The translations under genes and the position numbers were made by a program. Below are positions 1 through 8,408 of a stretch of DNA of 64,000 bases, one piece after another. The notes beneath the pieces were generated by a model. The model saw nothing but the letters and a program-made list of their open reading frames with translations, made no database searches and had not been told where the DNA came from. This DNA is from Candidatus Obscuribacterales bacterium (lineage in GTDB: Bacteria > Cyanobacteriota > Vampirovibrionia > Obscuribacterales > Obscuribacteraceae). The stretch lies in assembly GCA_031292355.1 (NCBI GenBank), contig JARLHI010000048.1:248001-312000 (forward strand), read 5' to 3'. Every line of letters starts with the position of its first letter. Within the stretch, counting starts at the first letter, position 1.

Positions 1-2
1 GG

Positions 3-1163
3 CTCGCCGTGCAGCTAAGCTTCGGATATTCAGTCTATCTAGCATGCACTGACCCTCACATGGCTTCGCCAAGCCCGCTTCCAGGAGCTTGGAAGGCAGC
101 CCAGTTCGACATGCGCGGCTGTGACTTTCCACAGGTCGGCTATGACGGCAGGGCGATTTACTTGACGGTGCAAACGGCTGTGGATTCAGAACTAAATCAG
201 GAATCAGAAGTAAATACCAAATCCGAACCGAAGACCGAATCCGAAGAAATTGCTGCGGCCGCAGGACGCCGGTCGCAAATTGTGTTTCTGCCGCAAGTCT
301 CCGCTCTTGCATTTCCGCCACAAGTTGGCGACGACAGCGGCATGAAAATCTTCGCTCCACTGGACCCACAGATATATGGGAACGGGCTGTACCCAGTTGC
401 TGATTCGACCGGTTCTGAGTGGAAAACTGCGACGTTTGTCTGCGCCAATGACGAAACGTTGAGGCAGCTAACATATGTAAAAATGCTCACTGAACAGAGA
501 GTGATTGCTAGTCATGGCAGCATAGACGTTCCACCGTGGGAGTTTATGGGCTTCACGTATGTCAAGCAACCTGCCGCGTCGGGAGCTCAAAAAGTCGCAT
601 TCTACTCTTCTGATATAAACGCTGCACCTGTAAGCGACGGGTTTAACATCTGGCTTACGCACACCGTAAAAAAGTTTGGCAGTCTGGCGGTACGCTGGTA
701 TAGATTAGCCATCGACCCTGTTTCCCGCGATCTTAGTCTTGCGAACTCGGGTGAGCTATCAGATCCTAAAGGACATTACGACTACTTCAATTCGTCAATT
801 GCATCTTTCGGAAAAGATGATTACACGGTAGTGTGTTTCTCTCGCTCTGGTGACTCGACAACATCAAGCGATCCAAATGATCCAAACTGTGGAAACCTTG
901 GCGCATATGCTGCGATCATTCGCGAAGATGGATCTGAGCCGACCATTGTGCCAATTCAAAGTGGGAAATCAAATAACTTTCAGCCCCTCGCGAACCAAAG
1001 CTACAATCGCTGGGGCGACTTTTCGACTATCTGGCGCGACACTTCAGACTTGAACTCACGAAACATGTGGCTGATTAATCAATATGTGGCGCAGGGTGGT
1101 TCATCATCAGAATGGTGCGAGGTAATCGCGAATCTGCACATCGATCCACCGCGGCGAATTTGA
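3..1163 (+). CDS. Beta-propeller-like secreted protein, 5'-truncated by window edge
   Basis: The reading frame is open to the left edge of the window, so the true start is probably outside; a GTG at 9 is the first possible start inside. The visible 386 codons contain motifs spaced like blades of sialidase or propeller-type secreted proteins: a QVGYDGRAIYLTVQ segment near residue 48 and a C-terminal W-G-D-F-S block (near residue 335) followed by an aromatic W-L-I-N-Q-Y. Such WGDYS blocks occur near the end of bacterial extracellular proteins that list measured surfaces of a propeller. No catalytic residues can be assigned. It ends 91 bp before the methyltransferase fusion gene on the same strand. 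The function is unknown; the fold is an inference. Confidence 0.6.
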   Translation, partial: LAVQLSFGYSVYLACTDPHMASPSPLPGAWKAAQFDMRGCDFPQVGYDGRAIYLTVQTAVDSELNQESEVNTKSEPKTESEEIAAAAGRRSQIVFLPQVSALAFPPQVGDDSGMKIFAPLDPQIYGNGLYPVADSTGSEWKTATFVCANDETLRQLTYVKMLTEQRVIASHGSIDVPPWEFMGFTYVKQPAASGAQKVAFYSSDINAAPVSDGFNIWLTHTVKKFGSLAVRWYRLAIDPVSRDLSLANSGELSDPKGHYDYFNSSIASFGKDDYTVVCFSRSGDSTTSSDPNDPNCGNLGAYAAIIREDGSEPTIVPIQSGKSNNFQPLANQSYNRWGDFSTIWRDTSDLNSRNMWLINQYVAQGGSSSEWCEVIANLHIDPPRRI

Positions 1164-1254
1164 CAATAGCAAACTAAATCTGCGTGAGAGGATCTTCACA
1201 CAGAAGCCTCTGGATTCTTTAGCTCAATCACTGTATCCTCGCCAAATACATGAC

Positions 1255-2850
1255 TTGAATCAAGCGACTACTGTTGTAATGAATGATGGAAAACCATTTA
1301 GCCTCTTAGAACTGATTGGCGAATTGATTTCTCCAATAAATGTTGTGGACATTGGAGCGATGAGCTTTGGCTTCCAGACTGAGCCTTACAGCGCCTTACA
1401 GAAGTCAGAAAAATGCAAAGTAATAGGATTCGAGCCTATCGTTGAGGAATGCGAAAAGCTAAATCAATTGTACAAGCAGGATCTATTTCTTCCCTATTGC
1501 CTGGGCGATGGAACGACTAAGAAATTCCACACAACTAATTCCTTGATGACTTCATCGCTTTATCCACCAGACTCTGAATTAATGGGTAAGTTTGAGAATC
1601 TCTCCGAGTTAGTGGAAGTCGTCGAAACAAAGACACTCAAAACACACAGACTTGACGACATAAAAGAAATTGTTGTCGATATTGACTACATCAAAAATGA
1701 CACCCAGGGCGCTGAACTCGAAATCTTCAAGCACGCAAAGAAGGCTCTCGCTTCGGCAGTTTTGGTCCATTGTGAAGTCGAATTTCTACCAATATACAAA
1801 GAGCAACCTTTGTTTGCTGATATAGATGATTTAATGCGAGAAGGCGGATTTGTATTTCACAAATTTGTGAACATGTCGGGACGACGATTCAAGACTTTCC
1901 AAAATGAAACAGCAAACTCCGTTAAAGAAAGTCAACTGCTTTGGGCCGATGCTATTTATATAAAAAATGTCAACGCCGAATTATCCGGGGAAAAGTTACT
2001 CAAGCTAGCATTGCTCCTACATGACGTATACAGCTCATTCGACCTCTGCCACCACGTTTTGAAACAGTATGATGGTCTGAGAGGGACGACCCTCGCTAAC
2101 GATTACGAAGAGAGGTTGCTACCAACCCTAAAGATGCAGGACGAATTGGAAAAACCTGTCGAGCAAATCACATCGTTTCAGTCTACTCACTACATGCGCC
2201 ACAATCAGCGCCGACAAGAACATCTTGCCACTCTTGGACTTAATTTGTCTGGTAAATCGGTACTGGAAGTCGGTGCGGGCATCGGCGACCATTCAAGCTT
2301 CTTCTTGGACAGAGGATGCAAGGTAACGATTACTGATGCTCGCGATGAGTGTCTCGAGATGATCAGACGCCGATACCCGCATTCCGACGTGCGGATTCTT
2401 GATCTCGAGAACCCGCCGCAGCAATTTAAGGCTCGCTTTGATATCGTCCATTGCTATGGAGTTCTCTATCATTTATCGAATCCAGAAAAAGCAATCAAAT
2501 TTCTGTCTTCGCTGTGTCAAGAAACTCTACTGCTCGAAACATGTGTGAGCTTCGACAACTCCGGAACAATAAATAACGTCACTGAAAACATCAATGATTT
2601 CACGCAATCATTCTCAGGCACTGGCTGTCGACCAACCAGACAATGGGTATTTGATCAACTGCGTTCTTGCTTTCCTCATGTTTATATGCCAACTACGCAA
2701 CCCTGTCACGAAGAGTTTCCGCTCGACTGGACAGGTCAATCACCCAGCAACATAAATAATCTGCACCGGGCAATTTTTATTGCATCACGCAAGAGACTCT
2801 GGAACTCAAAATTGTTGCGAAAGATTCCGATGAAACAGAGGCATTGTTAG
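1255..2850 (+). CDS. FkbM-type methyltransferase fused to a second class I methyltransferase
   Basis: The 531-residue protein carries two SAM-dependent methyltransferase domains. The N-terminal half is FkbM-like: a V-V-D-I-G-A motif near residue 30 and the family hallmark D-Y-I-K-N-D-T-Q-G-A-E-L-E near residue 145. The C-terminal half has a second Rossmann motif I (VLEVGAGIGDHSSFF, near residue 337) and the motif HCYGVLYHLSNP near residue 402. FkbM enzymes usually O-methylate sugars or polyketides, so a surface-glycan or secondary-metabolite substrate is likely but unproven. The start is TTG at 1255; an in-frame ATG at 1279 has no better ribosome binding site. The next methyltransferase gene begins 7 bp after the stop, so the two are probably cotranscribed. 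Confidence 0.85.
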   Translation: MNQATTVVMNDGKPFSLLELIGELISPINVVDIGAMSFGFQTEPYSALQKSEKCKVIGFEPIVEECEKLNQLYKQDLFLPYCLGDGTTKKFHTTNSLMTSSLYPPDSELMGKFENLSELVEVVETKTLKTHRLDDIKEIVVDIDYIKNDTQGAELEIFKHAKKALASAVLVHCEVEFLPIYKEQPLFADIDDLMREGGFVFHKFVNMSGRRFKTFQNETANSVKESQLLWADAIYIKNVNAELSGEKLLKLALLLHDVYSSFDLCHHVLKQYDGLRGTTLANDYEERLLPTLKMQDELEKPVEQITSFQSTHYMRHNQRRQEHLATLGLNLSGKSVLEVGAGIGDHSSFFLDRGCKVTITDARDECLEMIRRRYPHSDVRILDLENPPQQFKARFDIVHCYGVLYHLSNPEKAIKFLSSLCQETLLLETCVSFDNSGTINNVTENINDFTQSFSGTGCRPTRQWVFDQLRSCFPHVYMPTTQPCHEEFPLDWTGQSPSNINNLHRAIFIASRKRLWNSKLLRKIPMKQRHC

Positions 2851-2857
2851 CGCTGAC

Positions 2858-3799
2858 ATGCAAAATATAATCACACCTAAAACTGAAGATCCAAGACAAC
2901 AAGATTTGTATTGGCAAGGGCATTGGTATTACTCGCTAGAACTCGAACCTGGAGAATTCACACCAGGATTTGATCATGGCAATGTTTTCCTCACTCGATC
3001 GGCACTCAAGAATGTGCCAGTAGCTGGTCTCTCCTGTTTAGATATTGGTTGTATGGAAGGGCTCATTTCTATCCTTTTGTCCAGGAGAGGCGCCGCGCGT
3101 ATTGTTGCTTACGATCGAATTCCACAGCCAGAAAAAGTAGATTATGTGCGCCAGAAGCTGCGTGCTGAATTTGACTACCGGAGTGGATTTCCCTTATCCC
3201 GACTTGCTGACAAAGTATCCGAAATTTTCGACCTCGTCGTTTTTTCCGGGGTTTATTATCATATGTTCGATCCACTTGCGGGACTATTGAGAGCACGCAG
3301 CTTCCTTAGGAATGGCGGAATCATGCTAATTGAGACGGCCGCAGTGATGAGTGATGAAGTCTGTAACTATTTCAACTCTTCTGGGCGCTTTTATGCCTGG
3401 CAAAATTACTGGTTTCCTTCGCTGGCAGCACTGGACTATCAGCTGCGTTTCTGCCGGCTAAAACCGCTAGATGTTTTCTATTTCAAGCAAGAGAGTAAAG
3501 CACAAGGATTGCAATTGTGTCGCGTCTGCATTCCCTGTCTGGCGGTGAGCGATGTCCCAGCTGATCTAAGTGACACCTGGATCGCGGATGACTATTCAGG
3601 AGATTTCAGCGAGCTTATTGATTGGACACGACTACAATCTGATAGGCTCACAGTCGGCTATCAAACTAAAAACCAGGGCCTTATAATGCGAGCGGATAGT
3701 GGTGGCATCGATGTGTACCAATCGGCAATCAATCAACCGCAAACGATTGCCTCTGACCCACTCAACAATGTGCGTCTGACCCTCTCGGCTAAATATTGA
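2858..3799 (+). CDS. Class I SAM-dependent methyltransferase (CmoB/DUF1698-like)
   Basis: This 313-residue protein shows a glycine-rich SAM motif CLDIGCMEGLISILLSRRG near residues 58-77, an acidic motif II ending VAYDRIPQ, and VFSGVYYHMFDPL near residue 128. This pattern is shared with tRNA uridine methyltransferase-like (DUF1698) proteins and many glycan methyltransferases. The C-terminal third has no recognisable motif. It follows the FkbM fusion by 7 bp and precedes a 100-codon gene by 9 bp, so it lies in a small rightward operon. The company of an FkbM protein favours a small-molecule or glycan substrate over tRNA, but this is inference. Confidence 0.8.
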   Translation: MQNIITPKTEDPRQQDLYWQGHWYYSLELEPGEFTPGFDHGNVFLTRSALKNVPVAGLSCLDIGCMEGLISILLSRRGAARIVAYDRIPQPEKVDYVRQKLRAEFDYRSGFPLSRLADKVSEIFDLVVFSGVYYHMFDPLAGLLRARSFLRNGGIMLIETAAVMSDEVCNYFNSSGRFYAWQNYWFPSLAALDYQLRFCRLKPLDVFYFKQESKAQGLQLCRVCIPCLAVSDVPADLSDTWIADDYSGDFSELIDWTRLQSDRLTVGYQTKNQGLIMRADSGGIDVYQSAINQPQTIASDPLNNVRLTLSAKY

Positions 3800-3808
3800 G
3801 AGATTCAT

Positions 3809-4111
3809 ATGCCAGAGTATTCAATCGAGATTGAAGAACGTGGACGATGCGGTGTAATAACCTATCGAGAGGGCTCGCATCTAATCTCTTTTGACTATGA
3901 ATTCGGTGGTGGCGATTGTTTGGCATTCATCTTCGGTCCCAAGCAAGAGATGTGGGACACGACTTATCCATGGGCAATAGGTCGTCAACATCAAATCTTC
4001 ACTGACATGAGTAAAGAAGTCATTGCAAAACGAGCGAACAGTTGCCTCGCGCAGATCGAATTACGAACCGGAACGGTTGCAATTATCCAGCCCAAGAAAG
4101 GAGTTCAGTAA
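3809..4111 (+). CDS. Hypothetical protein, 100 aa
   Basis: A short gene starting at ATG 3809, 9 bp after the preceding methyltransferase stop. The product is acidic and rich in beta-forming residues (M-P-E-Y-S-I-E-I-E-E-R-G-R-C-G-V-I-T-Y), with no signal peptide or membrane segment. The G-G-G-D-C-L-A-F-I-F-G stretch near residue 31 is its most distinctive part. I do not recognise the family. Tight spacing upstream and downstream (a strong ribosome binding site for the next gene begins 19 bp after its stop) supports it being a real member of the operon. Confidence 0.6.
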   Translation: MPEYSIEIEERGRCGVITYREGSHLISFDYEFGGGDCLAFIFGPKQEMWDTTYPWAIGRQHQIFTDMSKEVIAKRANSCLAQIELRTGTVAIIQPKKGVQ

Positions 4112-4140
4112 ATGCGCGTAATCTTATTTTGGAGGTCACA

Positions 4141-4686
4141 TTGATAGAACATAAAAAAGCACCAACTGGCTGGATCTACAGCGCTACGGATAAAAACGAT
4201 TACGAGGTCGGGCTAGACCAGAGCGAAAAACATAGCGGCACCAGATGCGGTTATTTAAAATCAGTCGTTGAAGAACCCAAACCGTTCGGAAACTTAAGTA
4301 GTTATTTCGCTCCAGAAGAATATTTAGACAAGCGCCTGCGCATGAGTGCCTGGGTTAAAACCGAGCTTGTGAATAGCAAAGCGCAGCTTTGGCTTCGTGT
4401 TGATGGCGATTGGAAAAGCGCGTCTTCCAAGCCGGGATGCTTCGACAATATGGATGATCGCCCGATTGTAGGGTCGACAGCCTGGCGTAAATATGATCTT
4501 GTGGTAGATATACCAAAAACGAGTACGGGCGTAGCATTTGGGCTTATGTTACTCGGCAAGGGACAGGCGTGGCTCGATGACGTGTCCTTTGAAGAAGTCT
4601 CAGAGGATGTGCCTTTGACTGGAAAATACGCTTCGACTCATCGAACAACATCGCGACCGAAAAATCTTAGTTTTGAAGATGATTAA
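4141..4686 (+). CDS. CBM-like beta-sandwich protein of the type attached to transcription regulators
   Basis: The start is set at TTG 4141 because a strong GGAGGT lies at 4131-4136 with five to six bases of spacing; a longer frame back to 4042 would overlap the previous gene by 70 bp. The 181-residue product has the features of a ligand-binding beta-sandwich domain found alone or beside AraC-type regulators: PTGWIYSATDKNDYEVGLD at the start, HSGTRCGYLKS, a YLDKRLRMSAWVKTE segment, F-D-N-M-D-D-R-P-I near the middle, and G-K-G-Q-A-W-L-D-D-V-S-F at the end. No DNA-binding domain is present here. It closes the 1.2-4.7 kb cluster and may bind carbohydrate. Confidence 0.7.
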   Translation: MIEHKKAPTGWIYSATDKNDYEVGLDQSEKHSGTRCGYLKSVVEEPKPFGNLSSYFAPEEYLDKRLRMSAWVKTELVNSKAQLWLRVDGDWKSASSKPGCFDNMDDRPIVGSTAWRKYDLVVDIPKTSTGVAFGLMLLGKGQAWLDDVSFEEVSEDVPLTGKYASTHRTTSRPKNLSFEDD

Positions 4687-4805
4687 TTCTGGTGATCCGG
4701 CAAATTACCTAGTGGACGATTAGACAAAAGATTGAGACGTTCGCACATGGATATTGAAGAGCGGCAAGGCTTAGCATAAGCGTGGATCATCCCAAGGAAC
4801 CTAAT

Positions 4806-5390
4806 ATGAAACACGCTCAATTATTCGCACTGCCTTTAATCACTTCCGTATGTTTTAGTTTGGCAGCCGGAGCCGAAGAGCCTGTCTGGAAAATCCAACC
4901 AGACACATCGAATATAAAATGGAAAATCTCCAATCTAGGTCTCAACACAAGCGGGACCTTCAGCAATATAACCGGGGATGTGATCTACAGCGGAGCAGCA
5001 GAAGGCTTAAGCTCAGCGCATGTGATCGCCAAAGTGCCAGTTGTTAGTCTGAACACAAAGAATGACATGCGAGACAAACACTTAAAAAGCAAAGACTTTT
5101 TCAATGTCAAAGAATTTCCACTGGCAGAATTTCGGTCCACTGAAGTCAAAGAAACTAAAAATGGACACTTCCAAATCGTTGGAACACTTTTGCTTCATGG
5201 TGTAAATCAATCTGTGACACTAGAAGCCGACCCGTTAAAAACAACAAAAGACAAAGCGGGAAAACAACACCTCTCGACGACCGCCATTGGTAAAGTGAAT
5301 CGAAAGACTGCAGGCATCGGTGGGTTCACCGCGGCAACGATGTCGGCTGAGGCAAAAATTGAAGTAACGATTGACATGATAAAGGGCTGA
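4806..5390 (+). CDS. YceI family periplasmic lipid-binding protein
   Basis: A 194-residue protein of the YceI lipocalin-like family, which binds isoprenoid lipids in the periplasm. The start at ATG 4806 follows AAGGA and gives a clean signal peptide (M-K-H-A-Q-L-F-A-L-P-L-I-T-S-V-C-F, cleavage probably after A-G-A). Family marks are W-K-I-Q-P-D-T-S-N-I-K-W-K-I, the D-M-R-D-K-H-L-K-S-K-D-F-F-N-V-K-E-F-P block and G-T-L-L-L-H-G-V-N-Q-S-V-T. The length is normal for the family. An upstream GTG at 4782 would add eight residues before the signal peptide and is less likely. It stands alone between two gaps. Confidence 0.92.
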   Translation: MKHAQLFALPLITSVCFSLAAGAEEPVWKIQPDTSNIKWKISNLGLNTSGTFSNITGDVIYSGAAEGLSSAHVIAKVPVVSLNTKNDMRDKHLKSKDFFNVKEFPLAEFRSTEVKETKNGHFQIVGTLLLHGVNQSVTLEADPLKTTKDKAGKQHLSTTAIGKVNRKTAGIGGFTAATMSAEAKIEVTIDMIKG

Positions 5391-5755
5391 GGCTTATTGC
5401 CCTGTCCGATCGTGGTCACCATTGCTGAAAACCGACTCTCCGGTTGTCGTCCAATAAACCTTTAAATTCTCGAAGACTAGCAAAAGTCAGTTCTGAAGGA
5501 CTATTTGTCCACTCGGAAACTTTCATTTCTAACAGAAAATCGGCCACGTCTTCAACTCATTCCGGGATTACAGACTTTTCCATTGTGGCCTATTGATCGG
5601 CGCAGAATCGATTTTGTCACACTGATATCAAGTACAGATTGATAATTAAGAACGTCTCATACGAATAGAAATAAACGATAAGCGGCAAACCTCGGCTTTC
5701 TGCTATTCGGATTACCTTGCACTTCATTTTATGCTAACAGCATGTAGGAGAAAAA
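5391..5755. other. Intergenic region, no gene seen
   Basis: This 365-bp stretch between the YceI gene and the next gene has no credible frame on either strand, no tRNA-like fold and no hairpin with a T-run that I could find. It ends with TAGGAG at 5745-5750, the ribosome binding site of the gene at 5756. A promoter for that gene probably lies in the AT-rich part near 5640-5740, but no convincing -35/-10 pair can be picked. Confidence 0.5.
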
Positions 5756-6343
5756 ATGGTCGAGTCAGACACTTCAAGCTTGGACATCAATGTCAAAAAA
5801 TATGTGGCAAAGCAGTTTTCTGACACCACTCACAATGAACCATCTCAACAAATTGACCATGCGTTGTTCAATGAGTGGGCTGACCATGCGATGCCTTCAA
5901 GTAACCTACGCATGACTGATACCCCAGCTGGCCGACAACTGGTCGGGGAACAAACGTTTCCTGACGGCTCAACTAGACAGGACACCTACAAAGTTGATTC
6001 GACTGAGCCTCTAAAAACGTCCACATGGGACGCTAAATTAACAATGTCAAACGGCACCGTCCTGGAAGAGAAGCAGGAAGATGGACACTCGCCGATCATT
6101 AGCACAATATCGTTAAATGCAAGTGCCTCAAAAGAGTCAATGGCGTTTATACAAAGACCAATATGCGACCCAGGCAAGGGGTATGACAGCTTTCTTGTTG
6201 GTGAATCGAAGCCTTATTATGTTTCTCGCGGAGATCAGAATTCAAAAGATTTGCTATACGTGGAAAAGCCGTACGGTGAAAAGAAGCTGCCAGGCTGTTC
6301 AACTCTGCCGAACGTATTCACCATGCACAAAGTAGAAGATTAG
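5756..6343 (+). CDS. Hypothetical protein, 195 aa
   Basis: The gene starts at ATG 5756 with AGGAG six bases upstream. The product is hydrophilic, with no signal peptide or transmembrane segment. It reads as beta-rich repeats around G-E-Q-T-F-P-D-G-S-T-R-Q-D-T-Y and S-N-G-T-V-L-E-E-K-Q-E-D-G, which resemble the short D-G/N-G turns of the YD-like proteins at 10-12 kb, although no regular period is visible. Two cysteines occur in the C-terminal third (P-I-C-D-P-G and P-G-C-S-T). I do not recognise a family, and the role is unknown. Confidence 0.65.
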   Translation: MVESDTSSLDINVKKYVAKQFSDTTHNEPSQQIDHALFNEWADHAMPSSNLRMTDTPAGRQLVGEQTFPDGSTRQDTYKVDSTEPLKTSTWDAKLTMSNGTVLEEKQEDGHSPIISTISLNASASKESMAFIQRPICDPGKGYDSFLVGESKPYYVSRGDQNSKDLLYVEKPYGEKKLPGCSTLPNVFTMHKVED

Positions 6344-6805
6344 AAAGGCTTCCGCATAATTTCGCGATGACCAATTCGCAGCAAGATATTGTCCATATTC
6401 AAGTCTCTGCAGCTCCGGTGTTGTTAGAGGTCGGGTGACGATCAAAATACCAGTCAATGAGGTTGGTGTGCGCCATTGCAGATGATAACCACAATGGTTT
6501 GGTCCGCCGCTGGGAATGACTTGCAGACCAACAGCCAGAGCAATATTGTGTGAGATCAAGAAGGACGTTACTTTTTCTAGCTGATCTGGCTTAGCGTAAG
6601 AGGCGAAAAAAGGTGTCATGCCAAAAACCTGCACATGAGAAATCGCCTTGCGCCATTTGGCGTTGCCTGCAAACAGATCCATACAGTCCGGAGACGAAAC
6701 ACTGGAGTGTCCAGGTCTGAGCATGTTGTAGGGCAATCGGCTCGCTGAATCACGCACTCTTGCATAAAAAGCACAAATATCGTCGTTCCGAAAACGTCTT
6801 GCACT
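6299..6805 (-). pseudogene. Decayed remnant of a secreted barrel-type protein
   Basis: Reading leftward from just after the stop of the neighbouring gene at 6812, one frame is open but lacks a proper start. It gives C-M-D-L-F-A-G-N-A-K-W, then a segment with S-H-V-Q-V-F, a K-P-D-Q-L-E-K-V-T-S-F-L helix and H-N-I-A-L-A-V-G-L-Q-V-I-P-S-G-G-P. This resembles the N-terminal part of bacterial proteins in which D-L-F-x-P-x-A-x-W is followed by T-x-V-F and a helix-strand pair typical of TIM-barrel entry. After about residue 115 the sequence loses similarity to anything I know, so the rest is probably deleted or frameshifted. It overlaps the end of the previous gene by 45 bp on the opposite strand. 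Confidence 0.4.
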
Positions 6806-6811
6806 CAGCGT

Positions 6812-7240
6812 TTAGTCACCGAGTGTTATTAACGAGACAGAGGTTAGATCATTGACATACTCAACATGAATACGCTGATCATCGAGGAGGAACAGATCGA
6901 ACGGATTGTAAGCACCAATGATTGGCAAAACCCCACCGTCATCGGCTTCCACCGGTTCCCCAAGCAAAACTCGAATCTCGGATCGACTTTTTTGAAATGA
7001 CAAACCGAATGGTAAGACGCCCCTGAATTGTGAATAACCATCACGTCCGTCCGCGTACAAATGGACCGATGAAACTGTCTCTCCATCCGGAAAGACAAAC
7101 GACATCCCAAGTTCCGTCATTTCTATATAACTTTCATCCCCAACTTGCTCTGGATCGGGGATTAAAGTATCGACAAAGTCGGGATGCCTACGAAGTTCCG
7201 CAACCGTTTTTCCGATCAGCAAATTTGGAAGTGAGTTCAT
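6812..7240 (-). CDS. Hypothetical protein with HLYADG...LPFGLSF motif
   Basis: The start is placed at ATG 7240, which has AAGGAG eight bases upstream; a GTG at 7279 would add 13 arginine-rich residues without a binding site. The 142-residue product contains a motif chain seen in a widespread small-protein family of unknown role: G-M-S-F-V-F, S-S-V-H-L-Y-A-D-G-R-D-G-Y, F-R-G-V-L-P-F-G-L-S-F, S-R-S-E-I-R-V-L-L-G-E-P and a final R-I-H-V-E-Y-V. Members are often lone accessory genes, sometimes near toxins, but no toxin is visible here. It is soluble and has no signal peptide. Confidence 0.7.
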   Translation of the reverse strand: MNSLPNLLIGKTVAELRRHPDFVDTLIPDPEQVGDESYIEMTELGMSFVFPDGETVSSVHLYADGRDGYSQFRGVLPFGLSFQKSRSEIRVLLGEPVEADDGGVLPIIGAYNPFDLFLLDDQRIHVEYVNDLTSVSLITLGD

Positions 7241-7470
7241 GTCGCGTCTCCTTCTTCGCTCAATACGGCGTGGTGACAAATTAGAGTTTGCAGACAGAAA
7301 TTCTGAGCATTCTTACTGACTGTTTCCTATCATATCGCTTCTCCGAACAACACGTTGAAGCCCGCAGGCTTAAGCATCGCAGGTGGTGCCCGATCATCTG
7401 ATCAGACGAAACTTGCGTTTGAAGAGGAAACTCCTCTCACTGTCTCCAGACATGATTCTCTTTACTTCTC

Positions 7471-8385
7471 TTGATAAACGTGACGGAGCCCAGCCGACCT
7501 GTTATTGTTACCAGTAGAAATGGGGCGGGTATTGAGTTGGTAACCTTTTTAATTGTCCTGTTTTTCAGTTATTACTGGCACGGGTTAGGAGTTACAGTCG
7601 GATATCACCGATTGCTTTCGCACCGATCTTTTCGTTGCCCCAAAATTGTTGAATATTTCTGGGTCCTTGGCGGCTACCTTGCTCTAGAGGGATCGCCCGC
7701 CTGGTGGGCGGCAGTCCATCGCGCACATCACAAACATGCCGATACTCCAGATGATCCTCATTCTCCGCGTGATGGTTACAAACATTCTTACTTCAAGTGG
7801 ATGTTTAAACAGGATCCGCACATAATCGATGTCCCGACTCTTAGTCCTGATATTTTGCGAGACCCTGTCTACAGGATTCTGGATACAGGCGACGACGCAC
7901 TGTTGCTGGTGGCGAATATCGGTTATCGAGTTGCGCTCTATTTTCTCTTTGGCTGGCAGGTTGCGCTTGCAAGCTTGGTCGCCGGCCTGATGATTTTGCA
8001 ATTACCATTGATACTGAATTTGTTTTGTCACATACCAAGACTTGGCTACAAAAACTTCGACACCGTCAATGATGCTGTAAACGTCTGGTGGGTTGCCGTC
8101 ATTGCTGGTGGCGAAGGTTGGCACAATAATCATCATGCCTTCCCCAGTTCTGCGCGTCACGGTCTTGCGAAAAACGAATTTGATCTGACATGGACGATCA
8201 TCCAAATTCAGCGCTTTCTCGGTTTGTCATCGCACGCCTATTTACCCTCAGCCGATGCCATTGTAGATTCACCAGAGGCGTTATTGCCTTTCTCGCCACT
8301 GGCGAACAATGCAGAAATTTTAAAAGCCCGTGCTAAACGACGCGCTAAAGGGCACAAGAAATTATTAGTTGGTTTAACCAACTGA
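7471..8385 (+). CDS. Fatty acid desaturase (acyl-CoA delta-9 type)
   Basis: An integral-membrane di-iron desaturase of about 304 residues. The three histidine boxes are present: H-R-L-L-S-H near residue 46, H-R-A-H-H near residue 82 and H-N-N-H-H near residue 219. The W-W-A-A-V-H-R-A-H-H-K-H-A-D-T-P-D-D-P-H-S-P and G-E-G-W-H-N-N-H-H-A-F-P contexts are those of acyl-CoA/acyl-lipid delta-9 enzymes. Hydrophobic segments lie near residues 20-40, 60-75 and 135-190. The start is TTG 7471 or GTG 7480; neither has a clear binding site. It is followed by the glycosidase gene after 23 bp. It would introduce a cis double bond into membrane acyl chains. Confidence 0.9.
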   Translation: MINVTEPSRPVIVTSRNGAGIELVTFLIVLFFSYYWHGLGVTVGYHRLLSHRSFRCPKIVEYFWVLGGYLALEGSPAWWAAVHRAHHKHADTPDDPHSPRDGYKHSYFKWMFKQDPHIIDVPTLSPDILRDPVYRILDTGDDALLLVANIGYRVALYFLFGWQVALASLVAGLMILQLPLILNLFCHIPRLGYKNFDTVNDAVNVWWVAVIAGGEGWHNNHHAFPSSARHGLAKNEFDLTWTIIQIQRFLGLSSHAYLPSADAIVDSPEALLPFSPLANNAEILKARAKRRAKGHKKLLVGLTN

Positions 8386-8408
8386 CGATTAACAGTGGAT
8401 GAAGCGGC

